From NCBI RefSeq assembly GCF_011759365.1, contig NZ_JAARLZ010000004.1:310001-374000 (forward strand): a stretch of DNA of 64,000 bases. Direction: 5' to 3'. Positions 18,888 through 28,214 of the stretch are shown here, piece by piece (within the stretch, counting starts at the first letter, position 1; each line of letters opens with the position of its first letter). This stretch comes from Luteibacter anthropi (GTDB taxonomy: Bacteria; Pseudomonadota; Gammaproteobacteria; Xanthomonadales; Rhodanobacteraceae). The translations under genes and the position numbers were made by a program. Under the pieces are notes generated by a model, which saw only the letters and a program-made list of their open reading frames with translations, was not told the origin of the DNA and did not search any database.

Positions 18888-18974
18888 TGTAGGAGCGCGC
18901 CTTGCGCGCGACCGGTTGAATCGAAACGATGATGATGTTCGCGACAACCGGTCGCGCGCAGGCGCGCTCCTACA
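18888..18974. repeat. Inverted REP pair (BIME-like)
   Basis: Arms at 18888-18915 and 18948-18974 with a spacer TTGAATCGAAACGATGATGA and on, nearly identical to 10155-10187. The whole ~87-base unit is duplicated, not only the arms. Confidence 0.9.
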
Positions 18975-19038
18975 ACAGCCTGCGATCACGTGTAGAGAGG
19001 CGGCGGGGGCGGCCCTTGGCGCGACTTGATGGAGGTGA

Positions 19039-19140
19039 GGGGAGCGGGTGGATCAGGCCGCGAAGCGGGGCCGGCCAGGAAGGCCGGCCCTTTTCGCCGA
19101 GGCACGGAGGCCGAGTCGAAAAGCCCCGCCCGCTCCCCGT
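19039..19140. repeat. Structured element: nested perfect inverted repeats
   Basis: Outer arms GGGGAGCGGG and CCCGCTCCCC pair perfectly around an inner hairpin GGGCCGGCC-AGGAA-GGCCGGCCC followed by TTTT. The inner hairpin resembles a terminator. The element lies in a gene-free gap between the permease and glyoxalase genes. No protein or known RNA family is supported; it may be a repeat element or a structured RNA. Confidence 0.5.
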
Positions 19141-19438
19141 GCCCGAAGGGGCGCAAGCCATAAAACACTGAGCCGCGCAGCGGCTCCTCCTTTCCCGAGG
19201 GACACCGCAGGCCGGAGCGACAAGGGCCGCCCTCGTCGCCTCTGCAACGCCACGCCACAGGCGCCGAGCGCGAGGCTGATAGGCGAGCCCTTCCTACGGA
19301 GCGAAACACCACACGGGCTGCGTTCCTACGGAGCGCAACATCGCCGAGGCGATCGGTTCCCATTCCTTCGGTAGGGATGGCTTTGCTTACTACGGAGCGT
19401 TCCGTGTCAAACGGTCGCGCGCGAGGCGCGCTCCTACA
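19141..19438. repeat. Repeat-rich spacer ending in a REP arm
   Basis: This part of the 640-base gap holds three CTACGGAGCG copies (19303, 19325, 19390). It also has a partial second-family block at 19337-19380 with CATCGCCGAGGCGATCGG and TTCGGTAGGG, and a single REP arm at 19412-19438. No coding potential is convincing. Confidence 0.6.
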
Positions 19439-19501
19439 GGGGTGGGGTTGATTTGGGGGTGGGGTGGGCCCATGGTCTGGGGTTTGCACTGGAGACTTTT
19501 C

Positions 19502-20032
19502 ATGGCGCTTTCCGATCTCACATCCTTGCCGGGTGTTACGGCCAAACCCGATGCGGTGACACACGGTTATGTGTTCAACCATACGATGATCCGTGTGCGC
19601 GATCTCGATGTGTCGCTGGATTTCTACACACGCGTGCTCGGCTTTACGCCGGTCTACAAGAACGTGTTCGACGAAGCCGCGTTCACCATCGTCTACCTCG
19701 TGCTGGTCGGCGATACCTCGGTCATTCCCGACGACGATGCCGCGCGTCGCGAATGGGTGCTGCGCCAGCCGGGTGTGCTGGAACTCACCCATAACCATGG
19801 CACCGAAAAAGAGGCCAAGACCCCTTACCACAACGGCAACACCGAGCCGCGTGGCTTCGGCCACCTGTGCGTCAGCGTGCCGGACGTGAACGAGGCCTGC
19901 GCCCGTTTCGAAGCGCTGGATGTTACCTTCCAGAAGCGCCTCACCGACGGGCGCATGCGCCATATCGCCTTCATCCGTGATCCGGATGAATACTGGATCG
20001 AAATCCTCCAGCCGACCCCGCTGGCGGTCTGA
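19502..20032 (+). CDS. gloA: Glyoxalase I (lactoylglutathione lyase)
   Basis: Converts the methylglyoxal-glutathione hemithioacetal to S-lactoylglutathione in the cytoplasm. The 176-residue protein shows the four metal ligands in order: His in FNHTMIRVRD (near residue 27), Glu in VLELTHNHGTE (near 97), His in GFGHLCVSVPD (near 123) and Glu in DEYWIEILQ (near 169). The insert around residues 100-120 (EAKTPYHNGNTEPRG) is typical of the eukaryote- and Pseudomonas-like Zn-type glyoxalase I. The ATG at 19502 has GGAG upstream. The rhomboid gene follows 13 bases later with its own ribosome site, so the two are probably co-transcribed. Confidence 0.93.
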   Translation: MALSDLTSLPGVTAKPDAVTHGYVFNHTMIRVRDLDVSLDFYTRVLGFTPVYKNVFDEAAFTIVYLVLVGDTSVIPDDDAARREWVLRQPGVLELTHNHGTEKEAKTPYHNGNTEPRGFGHLCVSVPDVNEACARFEALDVTFQKRLTDGRMRHIAFIRDPDEYWIEILQPTPLAV

Positions 20033-20045
20033 AGGAGCTGTATCG

Positions 20046-20693
20046 ATGCTGTCACGCCTGTTGCCAGTGACCCGTGCCCTGCTGGTGGCGAATATCCTGG
20101 TGTACGTCCTGCAATGGCTGCTGGGTGACGACCAGACGCTGGCGCTCACGCGCTGGTTTGCCCTGTGGCCGCTCGGGCCCGATGTGGTTTTCTCCAATGC
20201 GGGCGATACGCTGGGTTTCCGCCCGTGGCAGGTGATCACCTACGGCTTCATGCATGGCAGCATCATGCACATCGTGCTGAACATGTACGCGCTGTACATG
20301 TTCGGCAGTCTGCTCGAAGGCGTGATGGGCGCGCGCCGTTTCACCATCTACTACTTCACCTGCCTGGTGGCTGCGGCTTTGGCCCAGCTGGCGGTGGTGT
20401 ACTTCTTCGAACAGGGGCGCATGTACCCGACGGTAGGTGCCTCGGGTGCCATCTTCGGCCTGCTCGGTGCTTTTGCGATGCTCTTCCCGCGGGAAAAGCT
20501 GATGCTGATCCCGATCCCCGTGCCTATTTCGGCGTGGTTGTTCGTGGCGCTCTATGGTGCCGCGGAGCTGATCTTCGGCATCACCGGCACGGTGGCCGGC
20601 GTGGCGCATTTCGCCCACCTGGGTGGGCTTATCGCGGGGCTCGCATTGCTCTGGGCGTGGGGCGTGCGACCGCCGCCACGCCAGAGCGCCTGA
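20046..20693 (+). CDS. Rhomboid-family intramembrane serine protease
   Basis: 215-residue membrane protein with six predicted helices. The catalytic serine lies in GASGAIFGLLGA near residue 138 and the catalytic histidine in VAHFAHLGGLIAG near residue 190. The conserved loop-1 motif appears as YGFMHGSIMHIVLNMYALYM near residue 75. Rhomboids cut transmembrane segments of client proteins within the inner membrane. The start has GAAGGAG upstream and lies 13 bases after gloA. The C-terminus ends seven bases before the convergent rapA stop. Clients are unknown. Confidence 0.92.
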   Translation: MLSRLLPVTRALLVANILVYVLQWLLGDDQTLALTRWFALWPLGPDVVFSNAGDTLGFRPWQVITYGFMHGSIMHIVLNMYALYMFGSLLEGVMGARRFTIYYFTCLVAAALAQLAVVYFFEQGRMYPTVGASGAIFGLLGAFAMLFPREKLMLIPIPVPISAWLFVALYGAAELIFGITGTVAGVAHFAHLGGLIAGLALLWAWGVRPPPRQSA

Positions 20694-20699
20694 CTCCGG

Positions 20700-23531
20700 T
20701 CAGCGCATCGCCAGGAAGTCGGGGCTGACCACGAAGCGCACGGCGTCCAGACGCACCCGGGCTTCGGGAATGGCCGCCAGCAGGGCATCACGCTCCGCGG
20801 CCACGGCTTCCACTTCGGCCGCCGTGATCGACGGATTCACCGCGCGCAGGGCGAGCAGGCGGGTGTACTCCGCACCCAGCTCCTGCGTGGCCAGTTCGGC
20901 CGCCTCGTACTTGAGCACTTCCGCACGGCCTTCGGCGAGGTCCTTCGCCTGTTCCAGCATGGGCGGCACGAGCTTCGACAGAAACTTGCGGTAGCGCGCC
21001 ACGTCGATGTTGCGATCCGGCGCACGACGAAGCGCCACGTCGCTGGGACGGAAGCCCGGGCGTTCGTTGAGGCGGGTGTCCACGGTGAGTACGAGCGGCG
21101 TGGCGGGCAGGAAGCGCTCGGCATCGAGCTTGCGATCGGCCACCACTTCCACCACGAACACCGTCTGCAACAGCACGGTGCGTACCGGAATGGCATCGTC
21201 CACGAGGAAGGCCGCATTGCCGGCCTCACCCGAAACCAGGAGATCGACCGCCGCGCTCACCATCGGATGGTCGATGCGCAGCAGGGGGAGATCCTCACGG
21301 GCCAGCGCCACCTCACGCGAGAACGTGACCGACAGCGGGCCATCCGCGAAGCCCGGCAGGCCATCGGTGGAGAGGTATTGCGGATCGAGCAGCACGATAT
21401 CGCGGCTGAGCTCTTCCGTATGTACGCCGTAGCCTTCGAACAGGCGCTGGATAAAGGCATCGCGGCCTGGATCGTTGTCCTCGCGCGCGAAGCTGCCGGC
21501 AAGGTCATCGGCGTGGGAATCGCGGCTGGCGGCCAGTTCGAGCAGGTGGTCGCGACCGGCATGGATCAGGGCCGACAGTTCCTCATGCGCACCGCGCGTT
21601 TCGGCGATGAGCGAGTCCAGTTCCTGGTCGCGGTCGTCGTCGCCCCGTGCGTGCTCGTCGGCAAGACGCGACAGCAGTTCACCGAAGCGACGCAGCAGTT
21701 CGCGGCCATCGGCCGGACTGCCACGGAAGGCGTCGAGGCCCTCGTCGTACCAGCGCGCGAGCACATGCTGCGCGGTCTGCGCCACCACGGGCACATGGAT
21801 CGAGATGTCGTGGCGCTGGCCGATGCGGTCCAGACGGCCGATGCGCTGCTCCAGGAGATCCGGATCGAGCGGGAGATCCCACATGACCAGGCGGTGCGCG
21901 AACTGGAAGTTGCGACCTTCGGAGCCGATTTCCGAACAGATCAGCAGGCGGGCACCATCGGGTTGTGCAAAGAACGCCGCGTTGCGGTCGCGCTGGATGA
22001 TGCCAAGGCCTTCATGGAAGCGGGCCACGCCCACGCCACTCTTCGTGCGCAGGGCGTCCTCGATGGCGAGCACCTTGGCCTGGCTGCGGCAAAGAAGCAG
22101 GAACTTGTCGGACGGATGGGCGTCCAGCAGATCGATCAGTGCCAGGAGGCGCGGATCGTCGTTGTAGTCGAATTCGAGCGGCGATGGCGGCTGCTGGATG
22201 TCCGAGCGGAACTCGGCCAGCAGGGCATCGCGACGGCCCGGGGCAAGCACGCCCGGATCGATCGCGAGGATCTCCGGCACGCGACGCGGAAACCCACCGA
22301 TGCCGGCACGGCGGTTACGGAACATCGCACGCCCGGTGCCATGACGGTCGATAAGCGCGGCCAGCAGGGCATCGCCCGAACCGGGACGGTCGAGCAGGTG
22401 GGCCAGTTCGCGGTCGCCCTTGAAGCGCTCGGCAAGCAGGGCGCGCTGGTCGGCATCGAGGCTCTTGCCTTCGGCCAGCGCGCTGGCGAGGTCGGACAAT
22501 GGGCCGTAGCTGGCCGATTCGGCCAGATAGGCGTCCAGGTCGCTGTAGCGCTGCGGATCGAGCAGGCGCAGGCGGGCGAAATGCCCGGCACGGCCGAGCT
22601 GTTCGGGCGTGGCGGTGAGCAGGATCACGCCGGGCGTGGCTGCTGCCAGTTCTTCGACGAGGCGGTAGCGGGGGCTGGCGCCCTCGGGCGTCCATTCCAG
22701 GTGGTGGGCCTCGTCGACCACGATGAGGTCCCAGCCGGCTTCCACGATCTGCTGCGCGCGGCGCGGTGCGCCCTGCAGGAAGGCGAAGTCGGCGATGACG
22801 AGTTGTTCGTCCTCGAAGGGATTGCGCCCGTCGCTGGCCTGTTCGATGGCCTCGCAGCGCTCTTCGTCGAAGATGGAGAACGACAGGTTGAAGCGGCGCA
22901 GCAGCTCCACGAACCACTGGTAGACCAGCGTCTCGGGAAGCAGCACGAGCACGCGACCGGCGCGGCCCGTTGCCAGTTGGCGGGCGAGGATCATGCCGGC
23001 TTCGATGGTCTTGCCCAGGCCTACTTCGTCGGCAAGCAGCACGCGGGGCGGACGGCGGGCGGCCGCGATGCCTGCGACGCGCAACTGGTGCGGCACCAGG
23101 CCGATACGGGCCGATTCCAGGCCCCAGGCGGCCGAACGACGTGCGTCGGCGCGGCGGCGCAAGGCCTCCAGGCGCAGGTCGAAGCGTTCGTTGGTTTCCG
23201 TGCGGCCGCCGATCAGGCGGTCGTCGGCCTGGGACATGGCCTGCTCGTCGTCGAGCTGGCCTTCTTCCAGTTCGCGGCCTTCGCCACGGTAGACCAGCAG
23301 GCCCTCGCGCTCTTCCACGCGTTCCACGAGGAAGGCGATGCCCTTGCCGGACACGCGCTGGCCGGCGCGGAATTCGGCTCGTACCAGCGGGGCGCTGTCG
23401 ACGGCGTAGGGACGCAACACCCCGGCCTTGGCGAAAAGCACCTGCACGCCGCGTCCTTCGACACGAAGAATGGTACCGAGACCGAGCTCAGGCTCGGCAG
23501 TGGAAATCCAGCGTTGACCGGGTTGGAACAT
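20700..23531 (-). CDS. rapA: RNA polymerase-associated ATPase RapA
   Basis: Swi2/Snf2-type ATPase that binds RNA polymerase and helps recycle it after termination. The 943-residue length is close to E. coli RapA (968). Two N-terminal Tudor-like segments (FQPGQRWISTAEPELGLGTI and on) precede the ATPase core. Walker A is DEVGLGKTIEAG near residue 167, and the Walker B motif is DEAHHLEW. The helicase C lobe carries LLICSEIGSEGRNFQFAHRL near residue 527 and QRIGRLDRIGQRHDI. The C-terminal RapA-specific region completes it. Start at ATG 23531. It is a stand-alone gene convergent with the rhomboid gene. No terminator is evident in the six-base gap. Confidence 0.95.
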   Translation of the reverse strand: MFQPGQRWISTAEPELGLGTILRVEGRGVQVLFAKAGVLRPYAVDSAPLVRAEFRAGQRVSGKGIAFLVERVEEREGLLVYRGEGRELEEGQLDDEQAMSQADDRLIGGRTETNERFDLRLEALRRRADARRSAAWGLESARIGLVPHQLRVAGIAAARRPPRVLLADEVGLGKTIEAGMILARQLATGRAGRVLVLLPETLVYQWFVELLRRFNLSFSIFDEERCEAIEQASDGRNPFEDEQLVIADFAFLQGAPRRAQQIVEAGWDLIVVDEAHHLEWTPEGASPRYRLVEELAAATPGVILLTATPEQLGRAGHFARLRLLDPQRYSDLDAYLAESASYGPLSDLASALAEGKSLDADQRALLAERFKGDRELAHLLDRPGSGDALLAALIDRHGTGRAMFRNRRAGIGGFPRRVPEILAIDPGVLAPGRRDALLAEFRSDIQQPPSPLEFDYNDDPRLLALIDLLDAHPSDKFLLLCRSQAKVLAIEDALRTKSGVGVARFHEGLGIIQRDRNAAFFAQPDGARLLICSEIGSEGRNFQFAHRLVMWDLPLDPDLLEQRIGRLDRIGQRHDISIHVPVVAQTAQHVLARWYDEGLDAFRGSPADGRELLRRFGELLSRLADEHARGDDDRDQELDSLIAETRGAHEELSALIHAGRDHLLELAASRDSHADDLAGSFAREDNDPGRDAFIQRLFEGYGVHTEELSRDIVLLDPQYLSTDGLPGFADGPLSVTFSREVALAREDLPLLRIDHPMVSAAVDLLVSGEAGNAAFLVDDAIPVRTVLLQTVFVVEVVADRKLDAERFLPATPLVLTVDTRLNERPGFRPSDVALRRAPDRNIDVARYRKFLSKLVPPMLEQAKDLAEGRAEVLKYEAAELATQELGAEYTRLLALRAVNPSITAAEVEAVAAERDALLAAIPEARVRLDAVRFVVSPDFLAMR

Positions 23532-23622
23532 GCTTTGGGGGCGCCGCTACGTACAAGGGGCGCTAATTATCCGCCCCGGAGGCTCCCGTGCCTACCTTTT
23601 CCAGTCATGCGATGGTGATTCG

Positions 23623-23654
23623 GGCTCGAACCTGCTCCGGAGCAGGTTCGAGCC
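23623..23654. repeat. Perfect 32-bp palindrome
   Basis: GGCTCGAACCTGCTCC is followed directly by its exact reverse complement. It sits between the rapA start and the stop of the unusual two-module gene, where base composition falls. It has no flanking T-run, so it is not a plain terminator; GGTTCGAGCC resembles a tRNA T-arm, but no tRNA is present. Confidence 0.85.
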
Positions 23655-23751
23655 ATTCCAATGATCTCAGGATATGCAGTGCAGTCTGAGCTTTTGTCTG
23701 AATTTGACCGTCGTCGTATTTAGCCCGGGTCAGGTGGCGTGACATCTCGGG

Positions 23752-25638
23752 TCAGCGGTTCTTGCAGCTGAGATTATCGACGTAGTTATTGCCGGTAAAC
23801 CGGATATATCGGAATGTGTCGTTCTGCGGCGCCAAATACGTGAAGAGACCTTTCCCGGCGGGGATCGAAACGGTATCCAAAACAGTGCGGTTGGAGCGCA
23901 GTAGCTGCACCGTACCGGCGTACATTTTGCCGAACTCTAGATGTCTCCAGTCTCTTCCGAGGTCAATTTCCGCATTCGTCTGGGCGATCAGTACGGTACC
24001 TTGCAGGTAAGGGTCATTGCTGTAGACATATCCGAATGCGGGCCCCGATGTAATCGTGATGTCCTGCAGCTTGTAGGGCAGGGGAAGGGGCGTAGGGTAT
24101 TTAGGTGTAAGGCTCTCGAACGTTTCGGTAAAACCGGACGGCATCGCATGCACCACCAGCGTGGTACGCCGGAATTGCACGGCCTTGGCCTTGTCGCGAC
24201 TGCCATCGAACGTCACCCAGGTGTCGATCCACAGTTGCGACAGGTCGTCCAGCGTTTCAAGCCAGGTGCGATCGATCTCACCGGTGGCGATGGTGGGGCC
24301 GCCCGTGGTTATGAATTCCTTGCCGGTGGCCACATATTCGGTCTTACCGTTGCCGCCGACACGCCCCCTGGCCTCGATCCAATAGCGCTGCCCCTTTTCC
24401 ATGAAATGGAAGGGCTCGATGGTGAGATGGGCATCACCCTTGAAGGTCGACAGGTCCAGATCCTTCTGGGGGCCTTCCTTGACGATACTGCGGGGCCAGT
24501 CAGGGCTCTGGTCCGGAATGCGTTGCACCAGCAGGTTCAGGGTAGGGGAGTCGTACGTGAATCCTTTGCGGTGCAGGGTGAAATATACCTTCACCGAATG
24601 CCCCTGGTTGCGTGCGATGACATCCTTGTCGACATAGACGGTGCCACCGGCCTGGGCCGGGTTCATCGGTACGTCTCTCGATCCCTCCTTCGTGCCGTCG
24701 TCCCAGTGCAGCGTGAGGGTGTCGCCTGCCTGGAAGTCATTGCGGCTGGAGATGTAGACGGAGATCGACTGCTTGGCGATGAGTGCTTCAGGGCGCAGGA
24801 CGTCCTTGTTGGGGCCCTCTGCCGCGCTGACGGCAGGCGCCTGCAACGAAGGGGCACCGGGCACCTTCAAGGTCAGTTCCCGGGGGCGCAGGCGAATTGC
24901 CTTGGACTTGTCCCTGGAGCCATCGTAGGTGATCGACACCGTTACCGTCAGTTTGGAAGCATCCAGCAGGTTGTCCAGCCAGTTGCGCGGCACGCTGGCG
25001 AGGGGCATGGGATCAGGCGGGTTATCACTGAATTGTTCTGCCTCGGCCAGATGCAGGGTAACGGGGTGGCCCTGGTCGTGGGTGCCGTTCAAGCTGAGCC
25101 AGAAGCGCTGGCCGGGGGCGATGAGCGAGAACTTGTCGAGCCTGACGTGCGCGTCGCCCTGGAAAGAGCCCATGTCGAGCGTGCCCGCGCTGGCTTCGGA
25201 AATGCCCGGCTGGGGCAGGCCAGGCGCATCGTCGTGGATCGAGCCCATCCTGACGGTATAACGGTCCGATCTGTCGGACTGGCCGTTGCGTATGCGCCAG
25301 TACGTCACGTCGATCGCCTTGCCGAGGTTGGGAAGGCGCACCTCCTTGTCGATGAGAACTCCCTTGCCAGCGCCCAGATTGTTGAAGCTCTGGGTCCAGG
25401 ATCCCTCGACCGAATCGGCGCTCCACTCGAACAGCACGGTATCACTGGGCTGTATGTCCGCGCCGGAAGGAATATCGATGTGTATCGATGTGACGCTGGT
25501 TGGGTCGATGCGATCGTTCACGGCTTCGCGGACGACCGGAGCGGCCAGGTTGCCAGCGGATGGCGTGCGGTCATGAGGACGCACCTGGACAAGCGCACGC
25601 AGTTCCTCGATCAGGTTCTGGATGCGTTGCATGTCCAT
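23752..25638 (-). CDS. Two-module repeat protein of unknown function
   Basis: 628 residues with no signal peptide or membrane segment. After a short N-terminal helix, two kinds of beta-rich module alternate: A (about 45-140, DTVLFEWSADS and VLIDKEVRLPNLGKAIDVTY), B (about 150-280, LDMGSFQGDAHVRLDKFSLI and VTVSITYDGSRDKSKAIRLR), A' (about 290-395), B' (about 400-530, LDLSTFKGDAHLTIEPFHFM and IDTWVTFDGSRDKAKAVQFR), then a ~100-residue unrelated tail. The B copies share DGSRDKAKA. Similar Ig-like tandem modules occur in large Pseudomonas and Burkholderia proteins of unknown role. ATG 25638 follows AAGGAA. The gene is isolated and lower in GC than its neighbours, with a perfect palindrome beyond its 3' end, which suggests acquisition. 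The role is unknown. Confidence 0.7.
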   Translation of the reverse strand: MDMQRIQNLIEELRALVQVRPHDRTPSAGNLAAPVVREAVNDRIDPTSVTSIHIDIPSGADIQPSDTVLFEWSADSVEGSWTQSFNNLGAGKGVLIDKEVRLPNLGKAIDVTYWRIRNGQSDRSDRYTVRMGSIHDDAPGLPQPGISEASAGTLDMGSFQGDAHVRLDKFSLIAPGQRFWLSLNGTHDQGHPVTLHLAEAEQFSDNPPDPMPLASVPRNWLDNLLDASKLTVTVSITYDGSRDKSKAIRLRPRELTLKVPGAPSLQAPAVSAAEGPNKDVLRPEALIAKQSISVYISSRNDFQAGDTLTLHWDDGTKEGSRDVPMNPAQAGGTVYVDKDVIARNQGHSVKVYFTLHRKGFTYDSPTLNLLVQRIPDQSPDWPRSIVKEGPQKDLDLSTFKGDAHLTIEPFHFMEKGQRYWIEARGRVGGNGKTEYVATGKEFITTGGPTIATGEIDRTWLETLDDLSQLWIDTWVTFDGSRDKAKAVQFRRTTLVVHAMPSGFTETFESLTPKYPTPLPLPYKLQDITITSGPAFGYVYSNDPYLQGTVLIAQTNAEIDLGRDWRHLEFGKMYAGTVQLLRSNRTVLDTVSIPAGKGLFTYLAPQNDTFRYIRFTGNNYVDNLSCKNR

Positions 25639-25776
25639 GGGAAATTCCTTTTCCGTAACGGCAGTGGATTGGAGGCTTTTGCATTCTTGGCCGCCGATGG
25701 CGTCTTCGCCATCTGCCAGTCGTTGTAGGCGGGGTAGGGCCAAATCGGCAAGGAGCGTGCCTGTGCGTTGCCGCCA

Positions 25777-25812
25777 AAGAAAAAGGCGCCGCACTTCCGT
25801 GCGGCGCCTTCG
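25777..25812 (-). terminator. Intrinsic terminator of the M13 peptidase gene
   Basis: On the minus strand: AAGGCGCCGCAC, loop GGAA, GTGCGGCGCCTT, then TTTCTTT. It starts about 25 bases after the peptidase stop codon. Confidence 0.92.
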
Positions 25813-25835
25813 GCGATCAATCGCTTAACGCGCAG

Positions 25836-27974
25836 TTACCAGATCTTCACCTGCTTGTCGCCTTCGCGAATCATCTTCGAGCCCGGCTTGCACTGGAAGG
25901 CCGTGGCGAAGGCTTCCATGTTCGACGGGGCACCGATGGCGCGCAGCGAGGCCGGTGCGTGCGGATCGACGTTGAGGTAAAGCATCGCCTGCTTCTCGCG
26001 GACGCTGCCGCGCCACACGCGGGCCCAGTTGAGGAAGAAGCGCTGGTCCTGGGTGTAGCCGTCGATCTTCTCTTCGGCTTCCTTCGGGTTCTTCTTCAGG
26101 GCTTCCTGCAGGGCGTCGTAGGCAACGTTGATGCCGCCCAGGTCGGCGATGTTCTCGCCCAGCGTCAGCTTGCCGTTGACGTGCAGGTCCGGGTGGTCCT
26201 TGAGCGGGGCGTACTCGTCGAACTGGGCCACGAGCTTCGCGGTGCGGGCCTCGAACTTCTCGCGGTCGTCCTTGGTCCACCAGTTCTTGTTGTTGCCCTC
26301 GCCATCGAACTGGCTGCCTTCGTCGTCGAAGCCGTGGCTGGCTTCGTGACCGATCACGGCGCCGATGCCGCCGTAGTTGATCGCATCGTCACCGTTGGCG
26401 TCGAAGAACGGCGGCTGCAGGATCGCGGCCGGGAAGTTGATCGTGTTGTCGGTGGGGTTGTAGTACGCGTTCACCGTCTGCGGGGTCATGCCCCAGTCGA
26501 GGCGGTCGGTCGGCTTGCCGATCTTGGCGATGTCGTAGTGGTAGTTGAACTTGCCGGCAGCCTGCACGTTGGCGAAGAAGTTGTCGCCGCTGACTTCAAG
26601 GCCCGACCAGTCACGCCACTTGTCCGGGTAGCCGATCTTCGGCAGGAAGGTGTTCCACTTGGCGATGGCCTTCTGCTTGGTCTCGTCGCTCATCCAGTCG
26701 AGCTTCTCGAGGCGTGCCTTCAGGGCGTTGCGCACGTTGTCCACCAGCTCGTTGGCGCGCTGCTTGGCTTCCGGCTTGAACACCTTGGCAACGTACAGCT
26801 GGCCCAGGGCTTCACCCATGGAGCTGTTCACGGTGCCGAGCACGCGCTTCCAGCGCGGCTTCTGCTGCGGCTGGCCGGCGAGGGTCTTGCCGTAGAAGTC
26901 GAACTTGTTGTCCTGGAAGGCCTTCGAGAGGTACGGCGAGGCGCTGTCCAGGGCGTGGAAGCGCAGGTAGGCCTGCCACGTGGACACGGGCGTGCTGGCC
27001 AGCATCTTGTCGAACTGCTTGAAGAAGCCCGGCTGCGAGAGCGAGAAGCCCTTGTCGATGGTCACGCCCTGGGCTGCGAAGAACTTCTCCCAGTTGAAGT
27101 GCGGGGTGATCTTGTCGGCATCGGCAACGGCGACGAAGTGGTACTGGTTTTCCGGCTTGCGCAGGTCCACCGGGGCCAGCGAGGCCGCGGCGAGTTCGGT
27201 TTCGAACTTCATGACCGCATCGGCCTGCTTCTTCGCGTCGGCCTCGGCCACGCCACCGAGGGTGAGCGTCTTGGCGATGTAGTCGACGTAGGCCTTGCGG
27301 TTGTCGGCCTGCTTCGGATCGGTGTAGTAATCCTTGGTGGGCAGGCCCAGGCCGTCCTGGTTCGCGTAGGCGATCTGCACCTTGGCGTTCTGGAAGTCGG
27401 CACCGGAGCCGAACGAGAACACATAGCCGTCGCCATCGTTGAAGCTGGCGTCGAGGAAATCGGCGATGTCCTTGGCGGACTTCAGCGCGTCGATCTTGGC
27501 CAGTTCCGGCTTGAGCGGATCGACGCCGGCCTTTTCGATGGCGTCTTCGTTCATGCCCGAGCGGTACAGCAGGCCGATCTTCTGTTCGATCGTGCCGGCC
27601 TTGGCGGCGTCGGCGCCCTTGTCGGCGGCATCGACGATGTCGTGCTGCGTGTTCAGGCTGTTTTCGGCGAGCTGGTCGAATGCGCCCCAGCGGGTGCGGT
27701 CGTCCGGAATCGGGTTGGCGGCCACCCACTTGGCGTTGACGAAGCCGTTGAAGTCGTTGCAGGCGTCGATGCCGGTGTCGAGGTCGGCCACGTTGAACGT
27801 GGGCGCGGCGGGCTTGGCGGCGACGGTGCTGGCGGCGGCCGGAGCGGCACTGCCGGTGGCGGCGGGCTGGTTGCCGGCGGGCGCGGTCTCCGCGTCGTTC
27901 TGCTTGCTGCATGCCGTGCCGGCCAGCGCGATGCTCAGGGCCAGCGCGAGCGGCTTCAGGTACTGCTTGGTCAT
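25836..27974 (-). CDS. M13-family (PepO/neprilysin-like) zinc endopeptidase, lipoprotein
   Basis: 712 residues. The start at 27974 gives a lipoprotein signal peptide with lipobox LAGTAC (Cys about 22), then an Ala/Pro linker and the M13 N-terminal domain (DACNDFNGFVNAKWVAANPI). The catalytic domain has the zinc motif HEASH in VIGHEASHGFDDEGSQFD near residue 555 and the downstream GENIADLGG motif with the third ligand, Glu. The C-terminal CKPGSKMIREGDKQVKIW keeps the conserved Cys and Trp. It is expected to cut short peptides at the periplasmic face of a membrane. An in-frame extension upstream lacks signal-peptide character. It is transcribed alone with its own terminator. Confidence 0.93.
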   Translation of the reverse strand: MTKQYLKPLALALSIALAGTACSKQNDAETAPAGNQPAATGSAAPAAASTVAAKPAAPTFNVADLDTGIDACNDFNGFVNAKWVAANPIPDDRTRWGAFDQLAENSLNTQHDIVDAADKGADAAKAGTIEQKIGLLYRSGMNEDAIEKAGVDPLKPELAKIDALKSAKDIADFLDASFNDGDGYVFSFGSGADFQNAKVQIAYANQDGLGLPTKDYYTDPKQADNRKAYVDYIAKTLTLGGVAEADAKKQADAVMKFETELAAASLAPVDLRKPENQYHFVAVADADKITPHFNWEKFFAAQGVTIDKGFSLSQPGFFKQFDKMLASTPVSTWQAYLRFHALDSASPYLSKAFQDNKFDFYGKTLAGQPQQKPRWKRVLGTVNSSMGEALGQLYVAKVFKPEAKQRANELVDNVRNALKARLEKLDWMSDETKQKAIAKWNTFLPKIGYPDKWRDWSGLEVSGDNFFANVQAAGKFNYHYDIAKIGKPTDRLDWGMTPQTVNAYYNPTDNTINFPAAILQPPFFDANGDDAINYGGIGAVIGHEASHGFDDEGSQFDGEGNNKNWWTKDDREKFEARTAKLVAQFDEYAPLKDHPDLHVNGKLTLGENIADLGGINVAYDALQEALKKNPKEAEEKIDGYTQDQRFFLNWARVWRGSVREKQAMLYLNVDPHAPASLRAIGAPSNMEAFATAFQCKPGSKMIREGDKQVKIW

Positions 27975-28214
27975 GTATGTCCCTCTGTGCGTATTGCGGT
28001 TGGTACGGCGCCCCCGGCACCGGTGGGCTCCGAGCATAGCCCGGCAGGCCGTCGGGAAGGAGAATCCGTGACGAAAGTCATGGATTGGTGGCCTGTGCAG
28101 GTTTTCGCGTGTTTTGTCCTGCACCTGTCATAACGCAGGCCTAGCCTCGCCCCCACCGCATGACAGGGGATGCGGGCAAGCCATTCGGTCGACCACGTTC
28201 CGAGGAGCCATGTC

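Noticed and set aside
18986-20239. Minus-strand open frame across the repeat-rich gap and glyoxalase gene
   Set aside because: It overlaps gloA and part of the rhomboid gene and is made of repeat-derived Pro/Arg-rich sequence.
21267-23618. Long open frame antisense to rapA
   Set aside because: Shadow of rapA, which is a clear full-length gene with ATPase motifs.
23631-23654. GGTTCGAGCC resembling a tRNA T-arm
   Set aside because: It is half of a perfect 32-base palindrome; no acceptor, D or anticodon stems can be formed around it.
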